Shown piece after piece: positions 45,801 to 55,648 of a DNA stretch of 64,000 bases. The DNA comes from Pteria penguin (taxonomy: Eukaryota; Mollusca; Bivalvia; Pterioida; Pteriidae). Both the position numbers and the translations under genes were made by a program. The notes under the pieces are model-generated. The model had not been told where the DNA came from and searched no databases. It saw only the letters and a program-made list of their open reading frames with translations. The first letter of the stretch is position 1, and each line of letters starts with the position of its first letter. The stretch lies in the NCBI GenBank assembly GCA_035048485.1, contig CM068590.1:744001-808000 (forward strand). The letters are read 5' to 3'.

Positions 45801-46599
45801 TAGTAGCCCGAGCAGAATGTCGCTGATCTGTATATCAAGTATAGCGAAAATATGAAATTTCATTTTATTTTAATTTGAATTCCACCTCATTTTCATTAGA
45901 ATTTAATGATTGACAGTTGAGTAGTAGAAGATACTCAATTGATGTGGTTAACCGGTTTATAATGACTTATAATGAGTAAGCGTATACAGAAAGTTGTAAA
46001 CAAAAACTTAACTTAATCCAAGAATAAGTGGATTTGGAGACATGCTCTTACGCCTTTTATGCTTAACCATTCCCAATCAAGCCGCGCCATGAATGATATA
46101 CCGGAAGTTTGATACAAACATGTACACGGCTATTAGACATCTCTTAATATAATACATATTTTAAAAAGAAATTATTATAACATAGAAATAATTTTTGAAA
46201 ACCTCACGGTTTTGTGTTCACGTCAAATTGACTTCCCGTGCAGTCGTAGAAGAACAGGAAGTTGCAAGTTGAGAGAGCAATTGATTTCATTGTAACAAGC
46301 AATAATCTATGCCTAGGGGTCTTTTGAAATACTTATATCTATAAATTCGTTACGCGAACGGCCGTTTCCAGATATTGTAGGTATAATAGTGTTGAATGCC
46401 GTAAAATAAAAAAAAAACCCCAAAACTTGTAGTAAACTATATATGAAGTAATGTAAAAGTCAATTTATCCTACAACATTCTGTCGTATTCTTGGAAGGAA
46501 AGTAGAACAATAAAAGAACATGTTGAAGACGCATTATCTTATTAAAAGAAAATATCTTGAAATATTATAATAATTATGATTTGCTATTCAATGAAGTTA
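45801..46599. other. Intergenic DNA between the transposon and the TLR gene
   Basis: A/T-rich. A short GGTTAACCGGTTTA motif (about 45947) is the only trace of the Penelope-like tail. No coding sequence recognised. The 3' UTR of the minus-strand TLR gene presumably falls here. Confidence 0.5.
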
Positions 46600-48807
46600 T
46601 TAGATTTGTTTAAATGCATTTGTTATTTTCTCCCAGAAGAGACGTTTTCCTGTAGCTTTCTTGGACCACATGCAGTAAGTTGTGGACTGAATCAGTGCTC
46701 GTATATCCTTCGTCATATGATCACTGTCTATTTCTTCCAGAAGGATAAGAAGCAAAGCCTCGGATTCATTTCGAAACCATCTGTCCTGTGCAATTATCAA
46801 CTCAAACTTGCACCATTTACTTTTACAGAAATGTTTTGAGACCACAACCACAGCCAACCGGCTTTTTGACATACACTCCACAATGTTATCGACTATCATC
46901 TTTCCTGGTGAAAAATCTCTCTGGTGAACACATAACTGGTACCCTTCTATGTTTTCTATCCGATTAATTAATGTATTATGTACAAAATCACTATCATCTT
47001 CGCAGGAAATCACGAAACCATCATATTTAAAGTTTGCGTTAGTCAGTCTCTGATATTCCAAACGTTTGTACCGTAATAAATAAATCCAGTACCGGATATG
47101 CCACCGTCCGTTGTACACTACCAGAACTCCCAGAAACATAACTATGACAACTGATGAGGAGGAAATAACGGCCGTGATTAATTCCGTCCTTGGTTGGCAT
47201 TCATAATAGGTAAGGTTAAATTCAGAAAGCAGGATACCTTTCTTTGCCGGGGGAGAAAGACATTTGTAAAGATAAGGATACAGAGCAAATTTAATGGTTG
47301 AATTTTTCAGTAAGTTTCTGAACCATAATAATTTACAATCACAACAAAACGGGTTTGCGGACAAGTCAATCTTTTTTACGTTTTTCCAAAACGAGGACGT
47401 AAATGTGTCCCGTCCAATATGTACGATCCGATTAGAATCGAGTCTCATTGCTAAAATTTTAGAGTCTGTTGAAAACATGCTGCTGTTAAGGGAAGCAATT
47501 GTGTTATGCGACAGAATCACGGTTTCTAATTTAGGAAACATTTTAAAGAAACGGTCAGGTACATGATTCCAGGTAACTTGTTGTAGAGTAATCTTTCTAA
47601 GATTATACAACCGCCCCAGCAGTAATTTATTTCCCATTGGCCAACGGGGCATGTGATTGAACGATAGATCAAGCACTTGTAAGTTTGTGCAATTGCTTAA
47701 AGTTGCTCGTGCATCAAAATTGTCTACATCAAAATGAAAATAATTTCCAGAAAAGTAAAATTTATGCAGAGTAGGAATCACAAACGCGTTTTCTTGAATT
47801 TGGTGAACTTTACCTTTCATTTCATTCACAAACAAGGTTTTCAAACTATGTAAGTTATAAAAGGCAAACGATGGAAACTTCCTGATATTGTTTTGTTTCA
47901 GACTAAGATACTGTAGGGCATTTAGACAACGGAAAGATGCTTGTGTAATCTTATGTACGTTATTATAGTCCATTCGTAGCCTATATAAGTCAGGTAGCAA
48001 AGATGTGCCTTTACCTGAACAAAACGTAGGGATGGAAGTCAGGAAGTTATTGTTCAGGCGTAGTTTTCGCAGAGTATTCGGTAAGTTCTGTATTTCACAT
48101 TTAGTGAGGGAATTCTGACTGAGGACAAGTTCTGTTAAATTTGAGAGTTTTCGTAGTGTAGGTTCACACGTTGTCAGCTTGTTTTCAGATAAATAGAGTT
48201 TTCTTGTTTTTTCAAGTCCTAATATGACGGCCTCTGGAATAATATGCAAGTTATTGTTCTTAATGCTGAATGTTTTTATATGTTTTCCTTTGAGATTGAT
48301 AAATAAACTCTTATTGAATTCATGATTGCTCCAATTCATGTAATCAAATCTTAGAATACCCAATATCTGCGGTTTCAGACTTGCTAAAGACAGCTGCACT
48401 GATGAGGCATTCAGACGTATATTCGAGCTTAAATCTAAATTTGTCAAATGAGTGATATCTTCAAATGCACTTGGTCCAACATGGTACAGCGTTGATGACT
48501 TGAATGATAAATCACTGATGTTATTATGAATAATATGTTGAAACGTCTTGTGTGTTATCCATGGAAAATGATCGGAATCCAAGTGTAACTTCGTCACATA
48601 TAAAGGCAATTGCGGTATACATGATAGATTCTTTCCCAAATTTGAACATTTGGCGGAGTTGTCTTTATAGGAACATCGGCATATCTTAGGACAACCAGAC
48701 GTTATAGCTGTACAGTTATATTTCACAGTATTTACAAATGACAAAAACACAACTAATACTTGTATTATCAGCAGCGCTACCGAAGGTGATATTTTTTGCA
48801 CAATCAT
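46600..48807 (-). CDS. Toll-like receptor
   Basis: Single coding exon of 735 residues, intact. Signal peptide (about 1-30, VALLIIQVLVVFLSFVNTV); LRR N-terminal Cys cluster (CPKICRCSYKDNSAKC, about 39-54); numerous leucine-rich repeats (LxxLxLxxN, for example LRKLRLNNNFLTSIP, LQYLSLKQNNIRKFP); an LRR C-terminal cluster (CDCKLLWFRNLL...C...C); one transmembrane helix (about 543-565); and a TIR domain (about 593-735). TIR boxes are present: box 1 YDGFVISCEDD, box 2 RDFSPGK with the BB-loop proline, box 3 LFWEKI. One C-terminal cysteine cluster makes it a single-cluster (vertebrate-type) TLR, a class expanded in bivalves. It should signal through MyD88-type adaptors in innate immunity (family knowledge). 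The ATG follows directly on a splice acceptor (GCTTTGCTTTTTTGTAG), so an untranslated exon precedes it. Confidence 0.95.
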   Translation of the reverse strand: MIVQKISPSVALLIIQVLVVFLSFVNTVKYNCTAITSGCPKICRCSYKDNSAKCSNLGKNLSCIPQLPLYVTKLHLDSDHFPWITHKTFQHIIHNNISDLSFKSSTLYHVGPSAFEDITHLTNLDLSSNIRLNASSVQLSLASLKPQILGILRFDYMNWSNHEFNKSLFINLKGKHIKTFSIKNNNLHIIPEAVILGLEKTRKLYLSENKLTTCEPTLRKLSNLTELVLSQNSLTKCEIQNLPNTLRKLRLNNNFLTSIPTFCSGKGTSLLPDLYRLRMDYNNVHKITQASFRCLNALQYLSLKQNNIRKFPSFAFYNLHSLKTLFVNEMKGKVHQIQENAFVIPTLHKFYFSGNYFHFDVDNFDARATLSNCTNLQVLDLSFNHMPRWPMGNKLLLGRLYNLRKITLQQVTWNHVPDRFFKMFPKLETVILSHNTIASLNSSMFSTDSKILAMRLDSNRIVHIGRDTFTSSFWKNVKKIDLSANPFCCDCKLLWFRNLLKNSTIKFALYPYLYKCLSPPAKKGILLSEFNLTYYECQPRTELITAVISSSSVVIVMFLGVLVVYNGRWHIRYWIYLLRYKRLEYQRLTNANFKYDGFVISCEDDSDFVHNTLINRIENIEGYQLCVHQRDFSPGKMIVDNIVECMSKSRLAVVVVSKHFCKSKWCKFELIIAQDRWFRNESEALLLILLEEIDSDHMTKDIRALIQSTTYCMWSKKATGKRLFWEKITNAFKQI

Positions 48808-49148
48808 CTACAAAAAAGCAAAGCAACATCCTTGAAATTACTAGGGTTTTTTCGTAATGTTTACAATATCATATTCAAACTATTGAATGACATGAATGTT
48901 GTCAAATATTGTAATTTTGATTATATCATAAATTTATTATTGCAAACTTGTAAAAGACAAAACAGAATACATGTGACAAAGCGATATGACACGACCAATC
49001 ACGGAGCCCTTGCTCCTATTTTTGGCAGAGTGCAACCCTTAAGAAGATATCCATATAAAAATCTTAAGGGGCTATTTACAAGTGCAATAATATCTATCAT
49101 GGACAGTCTATGCTGAGGATGCCTTCAAATTATAGTAACTACTCTTAC

Positions 49149-49258
49149 CTTTAATGTCAGCACTGCTATTATAATCTACGCCTTTTTTCGCTATGATGAA
49201 AAGAGAGAGAAATTACAGCAATAAAATCAGATTTCTCATCCTAGATTTAGCAGGCAAT
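49149..49258 (-). promoter_or_regulatory. Probable noncoding first exon of the TLR gene
   Basis: On the minus strand a strong donor ATTAAAG|GTAAGA ends an exon at 49149. The acceptor at 48808-48809 lies directly before the ATG, giving an intron of about 340 bp. The 5' limit is set by assuming initiation about 25-30 bp after the TATA-like box (49284-49291). Both signals are preserved in the second TLR copy (donor at 63260-63262). Confidence 0.55.
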
Positions 49259-49283
49259 GTTTCCTGATTTCTGTTGGTGCAAA

Positions 49284-49291
49284 GTATATAC
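49284..49291 (-). promoter_or_regulatory. TATA-like box of the TLR gene
   Basis: GTATATAC on the minus strand, about 135 bp upstream of the predicted donor. It is conserved in the second TLR copy at about 63398-63405. No NF-kB-type site could be identified with confidence. Confidence 0.4.
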
Positions 49292-49374
49292 AGTGACACC
49301 TACGCATTACACTGCAGCAAACCCGGACGTGAATAATTTCCCATTGGCGCTTAAATTTTCTTTGATACATGGGA

Positions 49375-50010
49375 CCCTAAAATATCAGTCATAGCACCGT
49401 TGTTATGAGTGCCGCAGTAAGGTTGCGCCAGGGATCCATGAATATCCACCGTGATACATTGTTGTAAGTGCCACAGTGACATAGCACCACGGTCCACGAA
49501 TGTCCACCGTGGTACATTACAGTGAGTGTCATCGTGACACAGCACCATGGGTCAATGAATGTCCACCGGAGTACATTGTTCTTAGTGCAATATTGACATA
49601 GCGCCAGGGATCGTGAATGTCCTCCAAGGTCCATTGCTGTGAGTGACACATTGACATGGTACCCGGGATCATGAATAACCACTTTGGTACGTTGATGCAA
49701 GTACCACAGTGAAATAGCACCAGGGGTTCATGAATGTCCACTATGGTACATTGTTGTGAATGACACATTGACACAGCACCAGGGGATCATGAATGTCCAC
49801 CATGGTACATTGTTTTCAGTGTCACAGTGACAGAGCGCTAGGGACCAATGAATGTCCACCCTGGTACATTGTTTTCAGTGTCACAGTGACAGAGCGCTAG
49901 GGACCAATGAATGTCCACCCTGGTACATTGTTTTCAGGGTCACAGTGACAGAGTGCTACTGACCAATGAATGTCCACCCTGTTGCGTTATTGTGACTGCC
50001 ATCGTAACGT
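49375..50010. repeat. 60-bp satellite upstream of the TLR gene
   Basis: About ten units of GAATGTCCACCGTGGTACAT, TGTTGTGAGTGCCACAGTGA and CATAGCACCAGGGGTCCAT with many substitutions; a run near 49810-49970 is almost identical from unit to unit. The unit is a multiple of 3, so 20-residue periodic frames appear on the minus strand. The same satellite recurs at 51.30-51.38, 51.60-52.03 and 63.49-64.0 kb. Confidence 0.93.
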
Positions 50011-50040
50011 ATCGCCGAGAATGTCTACTTTGTTTTTGCA

Positions 50041-50705
50041 GTGTGGAGCTCGTGAAAAAAGTTCCCCGCGGAGGGTTAACTTAAGTGTTATTATACCCTT
50101 ATATCCTGATGTTGTGTGACTGTTTCACTTTCTACACAGTGTTTGTCCACATTCATGTAGATCTATATGTATAGCGCTGAATTATATTTGTTTTGCCTGT
50201 ATTTAAAGGCATTCAATGCGGGTGTGACTAGCCAAACAGGAGACGCTCACTCCGTCCGGGCATCTGGTCTTACCTCTGAATTTAGGGGTTCGTGAATGTC
50301 CACTGTGGTACATTGTTGTTAGAGCCATAATCGTCATCAATATCGAAGAAGTACCAAACCGTTAATCATTCTCAAATCATTCTCCAAGGACAGATACAAA
50401 ATCGTGTAAGTTTCAGAAAGGAACTGTTGTGAACCCCGTGTAACACCAGTTACTTTCGTATTTTACATTGACGGCATCCTTATTCCCTCTGCGGTGTGAA
50501 GCTCGTAAGAAAGTTCTATGTGGAAGGTTTGAGGTAAGTGTTATTGTACCCTTTTGCCTGATGTTAAATGGCTCTGGATTTTCTACACACTGTTTGTTCA
50601 CATGCATAGACATATATCTATACCGTGCTAATTTATATTTGTTTCGTCTGTACTTAAGGGCATTCACAGCAGGTGTGACTAGCCAAACAAGAGACGCTCA
50701 GAAGA
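50041..50705. repeat. ~450-bp repeated unit, two copies
   Basis: Unit 1 (50041-50250) and unit 2 (50490-50705) share GTGTGGAGCTCGTGAAAAAA-type starts, AAGTGTTATTATACCCTT, CCTGATGTTGTG, TTCTACACAGTGTTTGTCCA, TTATATTTGTTTTGCCTGTA and GTGTGACTAGCCAAACAGGA. A third, partial copy lies in intron 3 of the YqaJ gene (41390-41500, AGTGTTATTATACCTTATTC, GATGTGACTAGCCTAACAGG). Confidence 0.75.
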
Positions 50706-51270
50706 TATCTGACCGGGCTTTATGACACAAATCACAAGGAAAATGCACATAGAACCTGATAATACTAAAATTAACACAGACAACAAGAAAACAAATATAT
50801 TCGATTTTACTGCAATTACTAACTCGATTTAGGACGGTCAATTAAAGTACAAACATCACTCATTTGGTGTGGTTAACCGGTTTACGGGCGCCCACCTTTC
50901 CCACTTACCACTGCAAAAGCAATACAATCAAAGGACTCGCATTAAAAAATTTATAAATAATCCATATAGAGAACAAGGATCAACAGGATTCTCAAGACGA
51001 GAGCTCATAAAAGTTTTCACACGAAACGTTTATGGAATATGCTGGTATCAAAAACTATGTAAGACGTCAGCAACATGAGTAACCCTTGCTTTACCAGTCT
51101 GAAGGTGAGCTCAGATTCTTGATCTGTAAGAGTTCCGATTAACAGTCAGAGGGGACGAGCGCAGGACCTTGTTTCCTCCGACAAAGTTTGGATAAAGCCC
51201 GTCACAAAGTTCCCATCGCCCTGTTAATCAGTGTGCAATACTCAAGTTAATGCCTGTATAGGGCTGTAGA
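50700..51270 (-). mobile_element. Penelope-like tail, variant subfamily (minus strand)
   Basis: Reverse complement shows the tail landmarks in order: GGGCTTTATCCAAACTTTGT, CGTCCCCTCTGACTGTTAAT, GGTGGGCGCCCGTAAACCGG, TTAACCACACC, ATTGACCGTCCTAAATCG and a distal end with GATTTGTGTCATAAAGCC. The distal end matches 51410-51530 and 60.2 kb rather than copy A. Confidence 0.75.
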
Positions 51271-51294
51271 CTGACCCAATAAAAGACTTAGTGT

Positions 51295-51380
51295 CTTAGT
51301 GACAAAGGACCAGGGACCCATGAATATCCACCGTGTTATATCATCGTAAGTGCCACAGTGACATGGCACCAGGGGTCCAT
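51295..51380. repeat. 60-bp satellite, short patch
   Basis: About one and a half units (GGGACCCATGAATATCCACC, GTGCCACAGTGACATGGCAC) inserted between Penelope-like tail fragments. Confidence 0.75.
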
Positions 51381-51404
51381 GAACGAATTATTTTTTTTTT
51401 CATT

Positions 51405-51535
51405 TTTATATTGTCCGTATATTATCCGTGTATATTTTACTATTATCATGTTTTGTGTGCATGTCCTTGGTGATTTGTGTCATACAGCTTTGTCAGATGT
51501 CTTCTGTTTTGTCTTTCAGTTCCTTACGGTGTTAT
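51405..51535 (+). mobile_element. Penelope-like tail fragment (plus strand)
   Basis: TTTTACTATTATCATGTTTTG, TGTGCATGTCCTTGGTGATT and GTCATACAGCTTTGTCAGAT match 60160-60235. It faces away from the minus-strand tail at 50.70 kb. Confidence 0.7.
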
Positions 51536-51589
51536 TAGACTACAGAATATAAGATAAACAATAACTTCAGTATTGTCCTATACCTGACC

Positions 51590-52030
51590 AGGGATCTATG
51601 GATGTCTACCACAGTATATTGTTGTGGGTGCCACAGTCACATAGCACCAGGGGTCCATGAATGTCTACCACAGTACCTTGTTGTGAGTGCCACAGTGACA
51701 AAACACCAGGGGACCATAAATGTCTACCACAGTACATTGATGTGAGTTCCACAGTGGCATACGACCAGAGGGCCATGAATGTCCACCGTGGTACACCGTT
51801 GTTAGTACCACAGTGACATAGCACCAGGGGTCTATGAATGTCCACGTGGTACATTGTTGTGAGTACCACAGTGGCATAGCACCAGGGACCATGAATGTCC
51901 ACCGTGGTACATTGTTTAGAGTGCCAAGTGACACAGCACCAGGGTGTCATGAATGTCCAACGTCGTACATTGTTGTGAGTGCCATAATAACAGCAACAGG
52001 GAACCATGAATGTCCAACATGACCTAGATT
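51590..52030. repeat. 60-bp satellite, second array
   Basis: About seven units of the same satellite as 49.4-50.0 kb, in the same orientation (GTCTACCACAGTACATTGAT, GAGTTCCACAGTGGCATACG, CCAGGGGTCTATGAATGTCC). Confidence 0.93.
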
Positions 52031-52074
52031 TCAAGAAAGTCTAGAATTCAATATTAATACAATCTCGACCCGTA

Positions 52075-52165
52075 TTCGGCTAAAGCACTATAGTGCTTTA
52101 AGCCTTTAATCATTTAGTATTGGGCTAAAGCACTGTAGTCCTTTAAGCCTTTAATCTCTTAGGGG
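52075..52165. repeat. Duplicated unit with a perfect 20-bp palindrome
   Basis: TAAAGCACTATAGTGCTTTA (52081-52100) is its own reverse complement. About 55 bp later a decayed copy reads TAAAGCACTGTAGTCCTTTA; both are followed by AGCCTTTAAT. Confidence 0.85.
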
Positions 52166-52554
52166 ACACAGCAATGTTTGTGTTAAAGGACGCCACCATA
52201 GTTGGTAATCTACAAGTCTGGCGCCAGGCTGCATTCACCGTAGCCTCTTATCTCCCTCAATGTTCGGTACCAAGTGGTTGATGTGCTCTAGTCGCCTTCT
52301 ACTCCAGGCGCCGACCAGTTTAAGTGCTGGATCTAGTATAGTATACGGCATGTGAGTGTTATCTAAACTTTGACAGGAAATTTTTCATGTTTATTTCCTT
52401 AAAGTTATATCTATACATCGTTGTCTCTGTTCTCTGATCTGTACTGTGAATTAAAACAATAACCAGTTGTATAAAAAATGGGGAACATTCATGATCGATT
52501 ATATTCGTAAAGGTTCATTGCAAGGCTCAGGATGACATAGCATAAGACTGATAC

Positions 52555-52772
52555 TGCCTTTATATAAGTAAGAAAAAAGAGGAGTTACTGGCTCAGTTAT
52601 GTGGCAGAAGTCACCATGGAGCTATACAATACATGAATATAAATAATATACTAGAACATATAACACATTACAAAAATATTTGATTGTAGTGCAATTATGA
52701 TACCGACTTAGGACGGTCATTTAATTTGACAAAAGCCAAACAAATGGTGTGGTTAACCGGTTTACGGACCCA
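52555..52772 (-). mobile_element. Penelope-like 3' tail (minus strand)
   Basis: GAGGAGTTACTGGCTCAGTT, TTACAAAAATATTTGATTGT, CCGACTTAGGACGGTCATTT and GTGTGGTTAACCGGTTTACG form the full reverse complement of the copy A tail, truncated at GACCCACCTT. Confidence 0.85.
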
Positions 52773-52897
52773 CCTTAAACAATCCTTATGTGGCATTACA
52801 CAATTATATTGTTTTATTGGTTTTTGTTTAACCTCACACGAAACTTATTACATCTATGCAGTGGCGGCACAAACCTGTTGCAGTGCACAGAAATTTT

Positions 52898-52990
52898 GAC
52901 CTTTACAACGGACCCAATCCAAAGAAGTGAGGGACCTTAACAACGGGCAAAATCCAAAGACGTGAGGAACCTTTACTATTCAAAGACGTA
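52898..52990. repeat. Outlying units of the 35-bp satellite
   Basis: About two and a half units (CAACGGACCCAATCCAAAGA AGTGAGGGACCTT), separated by 2.7 kb from the main array at 55.65-58.48 kb. Confidence 0.85.
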
Positions 52991-53392
52991 TACACTTTTC
53001 TCATAATTTCGTGAATCTTACTGATCTGACCTCGCCAGAATGCACTGTACTGGTGTGAAAATTGAAATAAATAGTATCTATTATTAGAAAAATGACAAAA
53101 TAATGCATTCGTGACCCCCAAAATTATGACTGTTTTTACTTTTAAAGTAGGTCACCTAAGATTTTTAGTGACGCCGTAGAATTTATCGTCAGTTCGTGAA
53201 TACCAAACCCGAACTTGTAAAATGAAAAATAAGCATACAGTACTGTTCTAAAATTGTCCATTTCTTTAATTAGAGTGTGTGACATGAAGTAACTGCAAGT
53301 GTATGCATTATACTGAGTTTTATGATTGATTTGAAATATTGCTCATTGGTGAATGACTATGTTACAAAGGCAGTACATGAGTTTATCAACAG

Positions 53393-55501
53393 TGTGGCCA
53401 TATACATGGTGTATTCTTGCCGACAACGCTAACTTTTGTACAAAAACTTGAGTGAACCCAGTGATTGGATTTATCACATTGAGCCCAGCTGACAATTTTC
53501 AAATTTGGTAAGGTATGGAGGTTTGGTGGGGGAAAATTTGTCACACACACAGCAGTTGTCTTCTTTACAGGTTTCTACAGGTTCATCTTCGTCACTATCA
53601 TTGTCCTGTGCACTATTGTTTTTGTCAGCTTTCTTTTCTTTCTTATTCTTCTTCTGCTTCTGGCGTCCGCTTATTGATGGTTGCTGTGAATCCCCAAATG
53701 ATAGTTTTCTCTTTGATTTCCCATTCTTGCCATTCTGCTGTTCAACATACTGTTCTATAGTCTCTTACCAAAATCTCCTTCTGTTATGGCCTTCCCTCCT
53801 GCAGTTGGTTTCTGTATAGACGTATCCTCTGTCTTCTTCACCTCCACATCTTCCTTTTTCTTCGTGTCTTTTAAAAAGAATTTCCATCTTGTTGTCTATG
53901 AACTTTCGTACTTCCTCCTTTTCTCCATTTATTTCTGTCTCTTTCTTGATAGGGTCCTTTACCCGGAATGACGCTGCAGTGTCCTTGTGAAAGGGATAGA
54001 TGCCAGTTTTCTTGAAGGCTGCTTGTACATTCTGAGGTGTTGTAGCATTAAGATATGCTTTACAAGCAATAGCTGCCATGTCGTATCTAGTGATTACTAG
54101 ATTAACAATGTTTTGACGGAGGAAGAGACTACACTTTGAACGGTAATATTTTTTGAATGGTCCAAACATACCGTCTAACAGCTGTAATAAGTGGGTGGTA
54201 TGTGGAGGTAAAACAAACAGAATGATGTTGTTTTCTCTTGCCCATCTAATAAGTGTTGGAGATGCATGTGAAACATGTCCATCACACAACAAGAAAACTT
54301 TCCAGGCTGGGGTTGGCGACACAAAAGGCAAGAAGTGTTCCTCAAGATATCGCTGGAAGATGTCCCTTTTTAGACCAGCCTGAGTCTGACATGACTGCTT
54401 TTGTTCCAGGTGTGGCTTTAATAAGGTCATTATACCTTTCCCCCTTGAAAATGAACCACTGCATTCATGCAACCTATAAGTGTGACTGTAGTGGATCTAG
54501 GGGATGTGGTAGACTATAAGTGTGACTGTAGTGGACCTAGGGGATGTCGTAGACTATAAATGTGACTGTAGTGGACCTAAGGGATGTGGTAGACTATAAG
54601 TGTGACTGTAGTGGACTTAGGGGATGTGATAGCCTATAAGTGTGACTGTAGTGGGCCTAGGGGATGTGATAGCCTGTGGTTTTGTGCTAACAGGACCTAT
54701 AACATTCGGTGGTTAGTGCTAACAGGACCTATAACATTCGGTGGTTAGTGCTCAGGTTGCAATCCAGTCTCATCTAAGTTGAATATACATTCAGGGTGAT
54801 TGTTTAAGTCATTCTGATCGAGAATGGATTCCAATCCTTGTAATAATTTTCAATTACTTCACGTGTAGCTGATCTGGCTCTAGTACTTTCTAACTTAGTG
54901 GGCTGTAGTGACCTTAATCTGTTTTTACATCTCTCCAGGAAACCATATAGCCAGTTATTACTGAGAGGTTTAGTTTTTCTTGCGTTCTAAGCTGAAGGCA
55001 AGCTCCCCTTGCAAAATGCTGCAACTGTACCCATAGCCTAGCTGAGACATGACTGTGATGTGTTCCACCTCATCTTGTAACCTTTGTACACCAGTGCCCT
55101 TAACAAGCCTTGTTAATGTTCATGTTTCTATCTTTGACCAGTAACACTGCGTTTTCTAGAGTATCATTCTTATACTTTTTATAAACAGGTGCCCCTTTTG
55201 ATATTTTTGGTTTAGCCTAAATTAAAGAAATAAAAAAAATAGGAAAACTATAAACAAAAACGTAATCAAATTTTGTATCACTAAACTAGCATTATTTATT
55301 TATACATGACAAAATGCATATTCGCAACATTATTTTAGGTGCACCCTGTACTTATCTCATTTGCATACATAGCGTTTATGTGATCAAGACTTCAAACATT
55401 CAAACATATTCTGAAAGTACAACTAGGCAGACGGACGAAAATGTGGAAGAAAACGATGTTTTTATGATCTATATTTGATTAATTACCTGTTTCTTTCTCA
55501 T
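53393..55501 (-). pseudogene. Pogo/Tigger-type (DDE_1) transposase, disrupted
   Basis: Minus strand. Exon 1 is probably 55487-55501 (MRKKQ, donor CAG|GTAATT). The main exon starts at about 55216 with a helix-turn-helix region broken by a stop, then WLYGFLERC and LESTRARSATREVIENYY (about 54880-54960) and the first catalytic Asp (FNLDETGLQ equivalent, near 54770, frameshifted). A minisatellite and short duplication (54473-54750) replace the next part. The frame 54472-53765 carries LLCDGHVSH (second Asp) and LPPHTTHLLQLLDGMFGPFK (third Asp). An in-frame TAA (53765-53767) precedes a Lys-rich tail, and after a further frameshift a PHD-like zinc finger (CCVCDKF, QCDKSNHWVH, CIWPHC) ends near 53393. 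Several breaks make it inactive. Confidence 0.8.
54473..54678. repeat. 40-bp minisatellite inside the pogo remnant
   Basis: Five copies of TATAAGTGTGACTGTAGTGG plus ACCTAGGGGATGTGGTAGAC with few changes. Immediately to the right a 34-bp unit (GCTAACAGGACCTATAACAT TCGGTGGTTAGT) is duplicated (54687-54750). Confidence 0.93.
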
Positions 55502-55648
55502 TTTACCGCTGGATTGAATTGAATGATTCGCTCAGCGTTCTTCTCTGTGCTTTCAATGGCGGAAAACAACGTACCAATCGGCGCGTGAGCCATTGTGACG
55601 ACTTAACGAATTCATGAGAAGTCACGAATTGATGGGAAATGAGTATAT

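Noticed and set aside
49351..49774. Periodic minus-strand frames (MYHGGHSW-like)
   Set aside because: The 60-bp satellite unit equals 20 codons, which creates 20-residue periodic frames without function. The same holds at 51.6-52.0 and 63.5-63.8 kb.
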